Assembly (NCBI GenBank): GCA_040226215.1
Contig: JAVKFF010000147.1
Location: 1-64,000, forward strand
Origin: JAVKFF01 sp040226215
GTDB lineage: Bacteria > Pseudomonadota > Alphaproteobacteria > DSM-16000 > Inquilinaceae
Length of the DNA: 64,000 nucleotides
Direction: 5' to 3'
Position 1 is the first letter of the stretch, and every line of letters starts with the position of its first letter. This document shows, one piece after another, positions 9,217 to 18,618 of the stretch. The notes beneath the pieces were generated by a model, which saw only the letters and a program-made list of their open reading frames with translations, did not search any database and had not been told where the DNA came from. The position numbers were made by a program, and so were the translations under genes.

Positions 9217-10647
9217 ATGATCGACCTCGGCTTCCTCAAGGATCGCAGGATCGGCGTGCTCGGCCTGGGCCGAACGGGCATGGCGGCCGCGGAGGCAATG
9301 AAGGCCTCTGGCGTCGACGTGGTCGCCTGGGATGACGGCCTGGTCGGTCGCGCCTGGGCGGAACGCGGGGGCATCCCGCTCGTCCGCTTCGAGGGCGACG
9401 GCCTCGCGGGCATCGACACGCTGATCCTCTCGCCCGGCATCCCGCGCACCTGGCCGACACCCCACCCGGTCGTGGCGATGGCGGTGAAGGCGGGTGTCCG
9501 CCTGGTCTCGGATATCGATCTACTGGCCCAGGCGCAGCCGCGCGCCAACTATCTCGGCATCACCGGGACCAACGGCAAGTCGACGACGACCGCGCTGATC
9601 GGCCATCTCCTGACCCGGGCGGGCGTGGCGGCGGAGACCGGCGGCAATCTGGGATTCCCCGCCCTCTCGCTGGCACCGCTCGACGAGAGCGGCTGGTACG
9701 TGCTGGAGGTCTCCTCCTTCCAGCTCGAGACGATCTCGGCGGTGCCGTGGACGGCCGGCGTCTTCATCAACATCACACCCGACCATCTCGACCGCTATGC
9801 CGGGATGGCGGACTATGTCGCGGCGAAGCGTGCCCTGTTCGAACGGGGCGGAGAGAATGCGACGGCCATTGTCGGCGCCGCCGACGACTGGAGCCGCAGG
9901 CTGATCGACGATCTACGCGCCGCCGGCCGTCGGGTCGTGCCGATCTCCGCGGAGCGGGAGGTGGAGGGCGGCGTCCACGCCATCGGCGGCAGGCTGGTCG
10001 ACGACATGAGCGGCGAGGGGCACGTGGTCGCCGACCTCGCCCACGCGCCCGCCCTGCCCGGACAGCACAACTGGCAGAACGCGGCGGCGGCCTATGCCGC
10101 CTGCCGGGTGGCGGGCGTCTCGCCCGAGGCCATTGCCGCCGGCCTCGCCGGGTTCCCCGGACTCAAGCACCGTCAGCAGCCGGTGGACACGATCCTCGGT
10201 ATCCGTTTCGTCAACGACTCCAAGGGAACCAATCCCGATGCCGCGGCGAAGGCTCTGGGCAGCTACCAGCATGTCTACTGGGTTGCCGGCGGCCGGGCGA
10301 AGGGGGACGACTTCTCCGCCCTCGACGCTTTCCTGCCGCGCATCCGCCATGCCTGCCTGATCGGCGAGGCGACCGAGGCACTGGCGGCCTATCTGCAGGG
10401 CCGCGTGCGCTTCTCGCGTTGCACCGATCTCGACGCCGCCACCTCCGAGGCCTTCACCGTGGCCCGGGCGGAGCGGCTCGCCGATCCCGTCGTCCTGCTC
10501 TCGCCGGCCTGCACCTCCTGGGACCAGTTCGTCAGCTACGAGGCCCGCGGCGAGGCTTTCATCGCCTCGGTCAGGGCGATCGCGCACCGCTGCGGTGTGG
10601 CCCCGCAGCGGCCGACCGCCGGCGAAATCGGGGGGGCGGCCTCTTGA
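9217..10647 (+). CDS. murD: UDP-MurNAc-L-alanine:D-glutamate ligase MurD
   Basis: MurD adds D-glutamate to UDP-MurNAc-L-alanine with ATP hydrolysis. The 476-residue protein has an N-terminal nucleotide-binding fold (IGVLGLGRTGMAAAEAMK), the P-loop GITGTNGKSTTTALI near residue 113, the VLEVSSFQLETI block, NITPDHLDRY, and the C-terminal NDSKGTNPDAA segment diagnostic of MurD. Its last bases overlap the proposed TTG start of ftsW. Confidence 0.95.
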   Translation: MIDLGFLKDRRIGVLGLGRTGMAAAEAMKASGVDVVAWDDGLVGRAWAERGGIPLVRFEGDGLAGIDTLILSPGIPRTWPTPHPVVAMAVKAGVRLVSDIDLLAQAQPRANYLGITGTNGKSTTTALIGHLLTRAGVAAETGGNLGFPALSLAPLDESGWYVLEVSSFQLETISAVPWTAGVFINITPDHLDRYAGMADYVAAKRALFERGGENATAIVGAADDWSRRLIDDLRAAGRRVVPISAEREVEGGVHAIGGRLVDDMSGEGHVVADLAHAPALPGQHNWQNAAAAYAACRVAGVSPEAIAAGLAGFPGLKHRQQPVDTILGIRFVNDSKGTNPDAAAKALGSYQHVYWVAGGRAKGDDFSALDAFLPRIRHACLIGEATEALAAYLQGRVRFSRCTDLDAATSEAFTVARAERLADPVVLLSPACTSWDQFVSYEARGEAFIASVRAIAHRCGVAPQRPTAGEIGGAAS

Positions 10648-11774
10648 GCCTGACGCTGACCCGTACCGACAATTCCGTCCTCGGGCGCTGGTGGTGGACC
10701 GTCGACCGCTGGTCGCTGGCCACCATCGGTGTGCTGATCGCGCTCGGCACCCTGATGATCGCGGCCGCCAGTCCGCCCGTCGCCGACCGCATCGGCCTCG
10801 ACGAGACGCACTTCATCCGCCGCCACCTCGCCATGCTGGCGCCGGCGGTGTTCGTCCTTGTCGCCTGCTCGCTGCTGAACCTCGCCTGGGTTCGCCGGGT
10901 CGGCCTGATGCTGCTCCTCGGCTCGCTGCTGCTGACCGCGCTGACCCTGGTGATCGGCGAGGAGATCAAGGGCGCGACGCGCTGGATCCAGCTGCCGGGT
11001 CTGTCGCTGCAGCCCTCGGAATTCCTCAAGCCCGGCTTCGTCATCGTCTCCGCCTGGCTGTTCACCTTGCAGAAGACCGATCCCAACGTGCCGGGGACGA
11101 TCCTGTCGATCATGCTGCTGCTGGTGGCGCTCGGCCTCCTGCTGCTGCAGCCCGATCTCGGCATGGCCATCGTCGTCGCGGCGATCTGGGGCGTGCAGTT
11201 CTTCGTCGCCGGTCTGCCGATGGTCGCGGTGATCGCACTGTTCGGGCTGGCCATCGGCGGCGGCATCGCCAGCTACAACTTCTTCCCCCACGTCGCCAGC
11301 CGCATCGACCGCTTCCTCGACCCGTCGAGCGGCGACAACTACCAGATCACCCGCTCGCTGGAAGCCTTCCGCAATGGCGGGCTCTGGGGCGTCGGGCCCG
11401 GTGAGGGCACGGTGAAGCTGCACCTGCCCGACGCCCATGCCGACTTCATCTTCGCCGTCGCCGGCGAGGAATTCGGTCTCGTCTGGTGCCTGCTCCTGGT
11501 TGCGCTGTTTGCCCTTCTCGTCATCCGCTGTCTGCTCAGGGTCACGCGCGACGGCAACCTCTTCGTGCTGATCGCGACGGCCGGCCTCGCCGCGCAGTTC
11601 GGCTTCCAGGCGCTGATCAACATGGGCTCGACCCTCAGCCTCATCCCGACCAAGGGCATGACCTTGCCGTTCATCTCCTATGGCGGCTCCTCGCTCCTGG
11701 CGCTGTCGCTGGCCGCCGGGCTGCTGCTCGCCATCACCCGCCGCCGGGCGGCGCCCGGACGGAGGCTCGCATGA
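10644..11774 (+). CDS. ftsW: Septal peptidoglycan polymerase FtsW
   Basis: FtsW is the SEDS-family glycosyltransferase that polymerises lipid II at the septum with FtsI. The product is a polytopic membrane protein of about 376 residues with roughly ten membrane segments. It carries the SEDS hallmarks LQPSEFLKPGFVIVSAW, LLQPDLGMAIVV, and near the C-terminus GSTLSLIPTKGMTLPFISYG. No ATG occurs before the first membrane helix. The best start is TTG at 10644, overlapping the murD stop and preceded by a G-rich stretch that could bind the ribosome. The 3' end overlaps murG as ATGA. Confidence 0.92.
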   Translation: MSLTLTRTDNSVLGRWWWTVDRWSLATIGVLIALGTLMIAAASPPVADRIGLDETHFIRRHLAMLAPAVFVLVACSLLNLAWVRRVGLMLLLGSLLLTALTLVIGEEIKGATRWIQLPGLSLQPSEFLKPGFVIVSAWLFTLQKTDPNVPGTILSIMLLLVALGLLLLQPDLGMAIVVAAIWGVQFFVAGLPMVAVIALFGLAIGGGIASYNFFPHVASRIDRFLDPSSGDNYQITRSLEAFRNGGLWGVGPGEGTVKLHLPDAHADFIFAVAGEEFGLVWCLLLVALFALLVIRCLLRVTRDGNLFVLIATAGLAAQFGFQALINMGSTLSLIPTKGMTLPFISYGGSSLLALSLAAGLLLAITRRRAAPGRRLA

Positions 11775-12940
11775 TGGCGCCGTCGACCGTGCTGCCGCGC
11801 CACCCCATCGTGCTCGCCGCCGGCGGCACCGGCGGGCACATCTTCCCGGCCGAGGCGCTGGCGCGCGTGCTGGTGAGCCGGGGCGAGACCGTCGTTCTGA
11901 TGACCGACGCCCGCGGCCAGGCCTTCGGTGCGGACCTCGAGAACGTGCCGGTGCTGCGGATACGCGCCTCCTGGGTGCGACCGGGCGCACTGGGCAAGCT
12001 GCGCACGGCGATCGAGATCGGCCGAGGCATGCTGCAGGCACGGCGCCTGCTGAAGCGCATGCGACCTTCTGTGGTCGTCGGCTTCGGCGGCTACCCATCG
12101 ATCCCCACCATCTTCGCCGCGCAGCGACAGAAATTTCCCATTCTGCTGCACGAGCAGAACGCCTTTGCCGGCCGAGCCAACCGCCTGTTGGCCCGTCACG
12201 CGGACCGTATCGCGCTTTCCTTCCCCCAGACGCACGGTCTGCCCCAGGATGCCCGTCCCCACACGGTCATCACGGGTACGCCAGTTCGACTGGCCATCGC
12301 GGCGCTCGCCGGCAAACCCTATCAGCCGCCCAAGGCGCCGCAGGCCGTCAACCTGCTGGTGCTCGGCGGCAGCCAGGGCGCGCGCGTCTTCTCCGACGTG
12401 GTGCCGGCGGCCATGGCGGACCTGCCGGACTGGCTGAAGCCCAGGATGCGCGTGGTGCAGCAGGCCCGGCCGGAGGATCTGGAGCGGGCCCAGGCCGGTT
12501 ACGCGGCGGCGGGAGTCGAGGCCGAGGTGGCGCCCTTCTTCGACGATGTGCCGGCACGCCTGGCGGCGGCGCATCTGGCGATCACCCGGTCCGGCGCCTC
12601 GACCTGCGCGGAACTGACCGTCGCCGGCCGTCCCGCGATCCTGGTGCCCTATCCGTCGGCGGCCGACGACCACCAGCGATTCAACGCCGCCAGCCTGATG
12701 CGCGGTGGCGCCGGCTGGCTGGTGCCGCAGGAGGACTTCACGCCGCAAACACTGGCGGCGCAGCTCACCGACCTGATCGCCGATACCGGGCGCCTGGCTG
12801 CCGCGGCCAAGGCCTCGGCCGCCCTCGGGCTGCCCGATGCGGCGGAACGCCTGGCCGACGCGGTTCAGGCGCTGGCCCGGGGCGACGCGACAGGCGACGG
12901 CGGTGCCCGCGACGGCGAGACGATGGGAGCGGCGGCATGA
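11771..12940 (+). CDS. murG: UDP-GlcNAc:lipid I N-acetylglucosaminyltransferase MurG
   Basis: MurG is a peripheral inner-membrane GT-B glycosyltransferase that adds GlcNAc to lipid I to give lipid II. The 389-residue product has the glycine-rich loop AAGGTGGHIFPAEALA at the N-terminus, GFGGYPSIPT, the second G-loop LLVLGGSQGARVFSD near residue 200, and the donor-binding block TRSGASTCAELTVAGRPAIL near residue 280. The start overlaps the ftsW stop and the end overlaps murC, both as ATGA. Confidence 0.95.
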   Translation: MMAPSTVLPRHPIVLAAGGTGGHIFPAEALARVLVSRGETVVLMTDARGQAFGADLENVPVLRIRASWVRPGALGKLRTAIEIGRGMLQARRLLKRMRPSVVVGFGGYPSIPTIFAAQRQKFPILLHEQNAFAGRANRLLARHADRIALSFPQTHGLPQDARPHTVITGTPVRLAIAALAGKPYQPPKAPQAVNLLVLGGSQGARVFSDVVPAAMADLPDWLKPRMRVVQQARPEDLERAQAGYAAAGVEAEVAPFFDDVPARLAAAHLAITRSGASTCAELTVAGRPAILVPYPSAADDHQRFNAASLMRGGAGWLVPQEDFTPQTLAAQLTDLIADTGRLAAAAKASAALGLPDAAERLADAVQALARGDATGDGGARDGETMGAAA

Positions 12941-14367
12941 GAGAGATGCCCCTCGACATCGGCCGCATCCACTTCGTCGGCATTGGCGGCATCGGCATGA
13001 GCGGCATTGCCGAGATCCTGCACAATCTGGGCTATCAGGTGCAGGGTTCCGACATCGCCGAGAGCGGCAATGTGGAGCGCCTGCGGGGCGCCGGCGTGCC
13101 GGTTTTCATCGGCCACCAGACCAGCAATGTCGAGGACGCGGCCGTCGTCGTCATCTCCTCGGCGGTGAAGTCCGACAACCCCGAGGTCATGGCAGCCCGC
13201 GCCGCCATGTTGCCGGTTGTCCGGCGGGCGGAGATGTTGGGCGAGCTGATGCGCCTGAAGTGGTCCGTCGCCATCGGCGGCACCCACGGCAAGACGACGA
13301 CCACCTCGCTCGTCGCCGCGCTGCTCGACGAGGCCGGCCTCGACCCGACCATCATCAATGGCGGCATCATCAACGCCTACGGCACCAATGCCCGGCTCGG
13401 CCAGGGCGACTGGATGGTGGTCGAGGCGGACGAGAGCGACGGCACCTTCACCCGGCTGCCGGCGACCATTGCCGTGGTGACCAATATCGATCCCGAGCAT
13501 CTCGATTTCTACGGCGACTTCGACGCCGAGCGCACGGCCTTCGAGCAGTTCGTCACCAACGTGCCGTTCTACGGCTTCGCCGCCATGTGCATCGATCATC
13601 CCGAGGTGCAGGCGATGATCCCGCGCGTGCTCGACCGGCGGATCGTCACCTATGGCCTCTCGCCCCAGGCCGACGTGCGCGGCGTCAACATTCAGATGAG
13701 CCCGGCCGGCGCGCGCTTCCACGCCGTGCTGCGCGACCGCCTGACCGGCCACGGCCGCACCATCGCCGATATCGATCTGCCGATGGTCGGCGAGTACAAC
13801 GTGCAGAACGCGCTCGCCGCCATTGCCGTGGCGGTCGAGATGGGGATCGAGGACGACGTGATCCGCCGCGGCCTCGCGCGCTTCGCCGGCGTCAAGCGCC
13901 GCTTCACGCGCACCGGCGAGGTCGACGGCATCACCATCATCGACGACTACGGCCACCACCCGGTGGAAATCGCCAATGTGCTGAAGGCGGCGCGTTCCGC
14001 CATCGGACCCGACAACCGGCTGATCGCCGTCGTGCAGCCGCACCGCTACAGCCGGCTGGCCAGCCTGTTCGAGGAGTTCTGCACCTGCTTCAACGACGCC
14101 GACGTGGTGGTCGTGGCCGATGTCTACGAGGCGGGCGAAAAGCCGATCGCGGGCGCTGACAAGGCACATCTGGCGGAGGGTCTGCGCCATCATGGCCACC
14201 GCCAGGTGGTGGAACTCGACGGGCCGGAGCACCTGGCCGCCCTTGTGCGCCAGGCGGCGGCGCCGGGCGACATGGTGGTCTGTCTGGGCGCCGGGTCGAT
14301 CACCAAATGGGCCAACGCCCTGCCGGCGGAGTTGGCGGCGCTCATGCCCGGGAAGGTGCAGGCATGA
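12937..14367 (+). CDS. murC: UDP-N-acetylmuramate:L-alanine ligase MurC
   Basis: MurC starts stem-peptide synthesis by joining L-alanine to UDP-MurNAc. The 476-residue protein opens with the Rossmann motif HFVGIGGIGMSGIAEIL, followed by the P-loop AIGGTHGKTTTTSLVAAL near residue 110, VVEADESDGTFTRLP, NIDPEHLDFY, and the MurC/Mpl-type IDDYGHHPVEI segment near residue 330. Length is normal. The start is fixed by the 4-base overlap with murG; the stop overlaps murB in the same way. Confidence 0.96.
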   Translation: MREMPLDIGRIHFVGIGGIGMSGIAEILHNLGYQVQGSDIAESGNVERLRGAGVPVFIGHQTSNVEDAAVVVISSAVKSDNPEVMAARAAMLPVVRRAEMLGELMRLKWSVAIGGTHGKTTTTSLVAALLDEAGLDPTIINGGIINAYGTNARLGQGDWMVVEADESDGTFTRLPATIAVVTNIDPEHLDFYGDFDAERTAFEQFVTNVPFYGFAAMCIDHPEVQAMIPRVLDRRIVTYGLSPQADVRGVNIQMSPAGARFHAVLRDRLTGHGRTIADIDLPMVGEYNVQNALAAIAVAVEMGIEDDVIRRGLARFAGVKRRFTRTGEVDGITIIDDYGHHPVEIANVLKAARSAIGPDNRLIAVVQPHRYSRLASLFEEFCTCFNDADVVVVADVYEAGEKPIAGADKAHLAEGLRHHGHRQVVELDGPEHLAALVRQAAAPGDMVVCLGAGSITKWANALPAELAALMPGKVQA

Positions 14368-15362
14368 ACGCGCACGCCCGCAAGACGCCGTTCGCGCCTG
14401 GCCTGATCGACCGCCTGCCGCCGGTTCGCGGCAGGCTGACGGCCAATGCGCCGCTCGCCCAGATGACCTGGTTCCAGGTCGGGGGCCCGGCCGAGGTGCT
14501 GTTCAAGCCGGCCGATGTCGAGGATCTGGCGGGCTTTCTCGAGGCCCTGCCGATGGACATTCCCGTCACCGTGATGGGCGTGGCCTCCAACACGCTGATC
14601 CGGGACGGCGGCGTGCCCGGCGTGGTGGTGCGTCTCGGTCGCACCTTCACCGAGATCGCCCCCCTCGACGATCACCGGCTGCGTGCCGGCGCCGTGGCGC
14701 TCGACCTCAACGTAGCGCGGGTGGCGGCCAATGCCGGCATCGCCGGGCTGGAGTTCCTGGTCGGCATTCCCGGCACCATCGGCGGCGGCCTGCGCATGAA
14801 CGCCGGCGCCTATGGCACCGAGTTCAAGGACGTGCTGATCGAGGCACAGGCGGTGGATCGCACCGGCCGGCTGCATTCCGCCACGGCCTTCGACATGGGC
14901 ATGGCCTACCGCCATACCATGGCGCCGGACGACTGGATCTTCACCTTCGCCCTGTTCCAGGGCCGCGCGGGGGAGCCGGAGACGATCCGCGCCCGCATGG
15001 AGGAGATCGGCCGCCAGCGCGAGGCGACGCAGCCGATCCGGGCCCAGACGGGCGGCTCGACCTTCGCCAATCCCGAGGGGGGCAAGGCCTGGGAGGCGAT
15101 CGACCGGGCCGGCTGTCGGGGGCTTGTCCTTGGCGGCGCCGCGGTATCGGAAAAGCACTGCAATTTCCTGATCAATACAGGCGGGGCGAGCGCCAGCGAC
15201 ATCGAAGGTTTGGGCGAGCTTGTCCGGCGCCGCGTATTCGACAGCCAGGGCATCCGTCTGCGTTGGGAAATCCGCCGAATCGGCTTACCGCTTGCCGATC
15301 GGCCGGTGGAGACCCTCGAGGACGTCCTCGACGCCAAGGCGCGGGAGGCGGGGCATGGCTAG
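14364..15362 (+). CDS. murB: UDP-N-acetylenolpyruvoylglucosamine reductase MurB
   Basis: MurB is the FAD flavoenzyme that uses NADPH to reduce UDP-GlcNAc-enolpyruvate to UDP-MurNAc. The 332-residue protein has the FAD-binding segments TWFQVGGPAEVLFKPAD, VMGVASNTLIRDGGVPG and GIPGTIGGGLRMNAGAYG, then the catalytic region QTGGSTFANPEGG and VSEKHCNFLINTGGAS near the C-terminus. The start overlapping the murC stop is preferred over in-frame upstream positions inside murC. Its last 8 bases overlap ddl. Confidence 0.95.
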   Translation: MNAHARKTPFAPGLIDRLPPVRGRLTANAPLAQMTWFQVGGPAEVLFKPADVEDLAGFLEALPMDIPVTVMGVASNTLIRDGGVPGVVVRLGRTFTEIAPLDDHRLRAGAVALDLNVARVAANAGIAGLEFLVGIPGTIGGGLRMNAGAYGTEFKDVLIEAQAVDRTGRLHSATAFDMGMAYRHTMAPDDWIFTFALFQGRAGEPETIRARMEEIGRQREATQPIRAQTGGSTFANPEGGKAWEAIDRAGCRGLVLGGAAVSEKHCNFLINTGGASASDIEGLGELVRRRVFDSQGIRLRWEIRRIGLPLADRPVETLEDVLDAKAREAGHG

Positions 15363-16275
15363 GCGGGTGGCGGTACTGATGGGCGGCTGGTCCGCCGAGC
15401 GCGAAGTCTCGCTGGTCTCCGGCAAGGCCGCGGCCGACGCCCTGCGCGGCGTGGGCTTCGAGGTGTCCGAGATCGACGTCCGACGTGATGTGCCCTGGCT
15501 CATCGATCAGCTCACGCCACGCCCGGACGTGGTGTTCAACGCGCTGCACGGGCGCGGCGGCGAGGACGGCACGATCCAGGCGCTGCTCGACCTGCTGGAC
15601 CTTCCCTACACCCACTCAGGGGTGACGGCGTCGGCGCTGGCGATGAACAAGCCCCTGACCAAGAAGCTGCTGGGCGCTGTCGGCGTGCGCAGCGCCGAGG
15701 GCATCGTCGTCGATCTCGCGAGCGCCGCGCGCAGCCATGTCATGGATCCGCCCTATGTCGTCAAGCCGGCGGCCGAGGGCTCCAGCATCGGCATTCGCCT
15801 GGTACGCGAGGGCGACAACCAGCCGCCGATCGACATCGCCAAGTGGGACTATGGCGACGACGTGCTTGTCGAGCGCTACGTGCCGGGCCGCGAGCTGACC
15901 GTCGGGGTGATGGGCGATCGCGCGCTCACCGTGACGGAGATCGAGCACACCCACAGCTTCTTCGACTACGAGGCGAAATACGTCGCCGGGCATGCCCGGC
16001 ACGTCATACCGGCCGAGGTGCCGGCAGCCGTCTTCGACCTGGTGATGGAGCAGGCGCTGCTGGCCCACCGGACGCTGGGCTGCCGCGGCATCAGCCGCTC
16101 GGACTTCCGCTGGGACGACAGCCGGCCCGGCACCGAGGGTGTGCATTTCCTCGAGCTCAACACCCAGCCCGGCTTCACGCCGATCTCGCTGGTACCCGAG
16201 CAGGCCGGCCATCTCGGGATCGGCTTCGCGGAGCTCTGCGCCTGGCTGGTGGAGGATGCGCGATGCCATCACTGA
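15355..16275 (+). CDS. ddl: D-alanine:D-alanine ligase
   Basis: Ddl makes the D-Ala-D-Ala dipeptide used by MurF. The 306-residue ATP-grasp protein starts MARRVAVLMGGWSAEREVSL, the family phosphate-contacting signature, with NALHGRGGEDGTIQ near residue 65, VVKPAAEGSSIGIRLV in the ATP-grasp fold and FLELNTQPGFTPISLVPEQA near the C-terminus. Length is normal for the DdlB type found in dcw clusters. The start lies within the last bases of murB, and the end overlaps ftsQ by 13 bases. Confidence 0.95.
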   Translation: MARRVAVLMGGWSAEREVSLVSGKAAADALRGVGFEVSEIDVRRDVPWLIDQLTPRPDVVFNALHGRGGEDGTIQALLDLLDLPYTHSGVTASALAMNKPLTKKLLGAVGVRSAEGIVVDLASAARSHVMDPPYVVKPAAEGSSIGIRLVREGDNQPPIDIAKWDYGDDVLVERYVPGRELTVGVMGDRALTVTEIEHTHSFFDYEAKYVAGHARHVIPAEVPAAVFDLVMEQALLAHRTLGCRGISRSDFRWDDSRPGTEGVHFLELNTQPGFTPISLVPEQAGHLGIGFAELCAWLVEDARCHH

Positions 16276-17183
16276 CCGCCGCCCGTCAACAACGGCCGCC
16301 GCAACGGCCGCCGCAACGGCCGCACCGACCGCGCGGCGGCCTGGTCGCCGACGTGCCGGTGCGCGCGGCGGAGGGCCGTCGTCGGCCATCCCTCTGGCGT
16401 CGCTATCGCCAATCCATCGGTCGCGGGGCCATGCTCGGCATTGTGGCTGGCTTTGTCGGCGGCGTCTCCTGGTCGGTGATGACCGGCCGGGCGGAAGAGG
16501 CGCTCGACTGGTCCTGGGTGCAGGTGATGGAGGGCTCGGCCGCGATCGGCTTCTCCGTCCAGGAGGTTGTCGTCCTCGGCCGCGGCGTCACCGATCGCGG
16601 CGATCTCTGGGAAGCGCTGGGGGTGGAGCGCGGCTACCCGATCTTCGCCTTCGACGCGCAGGCCGCGCGCCAACGCATCATGACGCTGCCCTGGGTCAGG
16701 AACGTGTCGATCGAGCGGCGCCTGCCGGACGTGCTCTACCTGACGCTGGAGGAGCGCCATCCCATCGCGCTCTGGCAGCGCGACCAGCGCGTGCACCTGA
16801 TCGACACCGAGGGGGTGCCCCTCACCGAGACCGGTGTCGACCAGTATACCCACCTGCCGCTCGTGGTCGGCGACGGCGCGGCGGAGACCGCGGCCGACCT
16901 GATCCGGCTGCTGGCCGACGTGCCGGCCGTGGCGAACCGGCTGGAAGCGGCGGTCCGGGTGGGCGACCGGCGCTGGGACCTGCAACTCGCCGGCGGGATC
17001 ACCATCCGGCTGCCGGAAAACGACATGGGCCAGGCACTCGCCCGGCTCGCGCGTCTCGATGCGGAAGACGCGATCTTCGACCGCGACATCGTCGCCATCG
17101 ATTTGAGGCTGGCCGATCGCGTCGTCATCCAGGCGACGTCGGAGACCGCCGATCGAGCACAGCTTCCTGAGGAGAATACGTAA
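16263..17183 (+). CDS. ftsQ: Cell division protein FtsQ
   Basis: FtsQ is a bitopic division protein that recruits FtsL/FtsB and downstream septal proteins. The 306-residue product has a basic cytoplasmic tail of about 58 residues, one membrane helix (MLGIVAGFVGGVSWSVM), a POTRA domain at about residues 95-170 (IGFSVQEVVVLGRG, LPWVRNVSIERRLPDVLYL) and the FtsQ beta domain. The tail contains RPPQRPPQRPH, encoded by nearly three copies of a 12-base unit (AACGGCCGCCGC) at 16291-16325. The start lies inside the end of ddl. Sequence conservation in this family is low; position and architecture carry the call. Confidence 0.9.
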   Translation: MPSLTAARQQRPPQRPPQRPHRPRGGLVADVPVRAAEGRRRPSLWRRYRQSIGRGAMLGIVAGFVGGVSWSVMTGRAEEALDWSWVQVMEGSAAIGFSVQEVVVLGRGVTDRGDLWEALGVERGYPIFAFDAQAARQRIMTLPWVRNVSIERRLPDVLYLTLEERHPIALWQRDQRVHLIDTEGVPLTETGVDQYTHLPLVVGDGAAETAADLIRLLADVPAVANRLEAAVRVGDRRWDLQLAGGITIRLPENDMGQALARLARLDAEDAIFDRDIVAIDLRLADRVVIQATSETADRAQLPEENT

Positions 17184-17188
17184 GCGCC

Positions 17189-18463
17189 ATGGGGTTCAAC
17201 GGGGTCAAAAAGCCGAAAACCAAGTCGCGTGGCGACCTGATCACCGCGCTCGACGTCGGCACGTCGAAGGTGGTCTGCGTCATCGCGCGGGTCGAGGATG
17301 ATGGGGGCGCCCGCCTGGTCGGCTTCGGTCACCAGGGCAGTCAGGGGCTGCGCGGCGGCACCATCATCGACATGGACGCCGCGGCGCGGAGCATCGGCCA
17401 GGCGGTCGAGGCGGCCGAGCAGATGGCGCGGGAGCAGATCGAGCGCGTCACCGTCAATCTGTCGGGTGGCCAGCCGCTGTCGCAGACACTGACGGTTGAC
17501 GTCCCGATCTCCGGCCAGGAGGTGACGGAGCACGACCTGCGGCGGGCGCTGAAGGCGCAAAGCCAGGCCGACCTGCCGGCGGACTCGGAGATCCTGCACT
17601 CGATCCCGGTCTCCTATTCGGTGGATGGGGCACGCGGCATCCGCGATCCGCTCGGCATGTTCGGTGAACGCCTCGGCCTCGAGCTGCATTTGGTCACCGC
17701 CGCCGCCAGCGCCGTGCGCAACCTGACGACCTGCGTTCGCCGCTGCCATCTCGACATCGACGATTTCGTGGTCTCGGCCTATGCCAGCGGCCTCGCCAGC
17801 CTGGTCCCCGACGAGATGGAGTTGGGCGCCACCGTTGTCGATCTCGGGGCGGGCACCACCAATCTCGCCGTGTTTTCCGAAGGCCGGCTGGTCTTCACCG
17901 ACAGCCTGCCGGTTGGCGGCGCGCACGTGACCAACGACATCGCGCGCGGCCTGACCACGCCGCTGACCCATGCCGAGCGCATGAAGGTGCTCTATGGCAC
18001 GGCCATCCCGTCGATCGCCGACGAGCGAGAGATCATCGACGTGCCACAGATCGGCGAGGACAATGCCGATCAGCCCAACCACGTTCCGAAGAGCCTGCTG
18101 ACCGGGATCATCCAGCCGCGCCTGGAGGAGATCTTCGAACTGGTCCGCGGCCGGCTGGAGGCCAGCGGCTTCGACCGGGTGTCCGGCCGGCGCGTCGTGC
18201 TGACGGGCGGTGCCAGCCAGCTGCAGGGCCTGCGCGAGCTCGCCCAACTCGTCCTCGACAAGCAGGTGCGCATGGGCAGGCCCACGGGCGTGGAAAACCT
18301 GCCCGACCATGCGCGCGGCCCGGCCTTCGCCGGCGTCGCCGGCCTTGTGGCGCATGCGCTGCGCAACCCCGCCGAAGCGATGGCGGCCGGCGTCGACGAC
18401 ATGGCGGCGCAGGGCGGCGGCCTGCTCAACCGGCTAGGAGGGTGGTTCCGTGAACATCTTTGA
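17189..18463 (+). CDS. ftsA: Cell division protein FtsA
   Basis: FtsA is an actin-fold ATPase that tethers FtsZ filaments to the membrane and recruits later division proteins. The 424-residue protein begins with a short basic stretch, then the phosphate-1 motif TALDVGTSKVVCVIA, the inserted 1C (SHS2-like) region, the phosphate-2 motif VVDLGAGTTNLAVF near residue 215, and the adenosine motif VLTGGASQLQGL near residue 340. The C-terminus LNRLGGWFREHL is a plausible amphipathic membrane-targeting helix. It lies 5 bases after ftsQ and 155 bases before ftsZ. Confidence 0.95.
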   Translation: MGFNGVKKPKTKSRGDLITALDVGTSKVVCVIARVEDDGGARLVGFGHQGSQGLRGGTIIDMDAAARSIGQAVEAAEQMAREQIERVTVNLSGGQPLSQTLTVDVPISGQEVTEHDLRRALKAQSQADLPADSEILHSIPVSYSVDGARGIRDPLGMFGERLGLELHLVTAAASAVRNLTTCVRRCHLDIDDFVVSAYASGLASLVPDEMELGATVVDLGAGTTNLAVFSEGRLVFTDSLPVGGAHVTNDIARGLTTPLTHAERMKVLYGTAIPSIADEREIIDVPQIGEDNADQPNHVPKSLLTGIIQPRLEEIFELVRGRLEASGFDRVSGRRVVLTGGASQLQGLRELAQLVLDKQVRMGRPTGVENLPDHARGPAFAGVAGLVAHALRNPAEAMAAGVDDMAAQGGGLLNRLGGWFREHL

Positions 18464-18618
18464 AATCACGCCGTATTCCATCGGGAACGGCACCGACACC
18501 GGCCGCGCTGACGGCCGGGAGAAGCGGCCCCGCGCCGGGCCGAAGCAATCCAGGCGCAGATTTTTTGAACTCCAGCGGCGAATGACATTCCTGATTGTGC
18601 GTGAAGGGGAGTAGCAGA

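Noticed and set aside
16291..16325. 12-base tandem repeat in ftsQ as a phase-variable element
   Set aside because: Fewer than three copies and a unit divisible by three; it encodes a harmless RPPQRPPQ stretch in the cytoplasmic tail.
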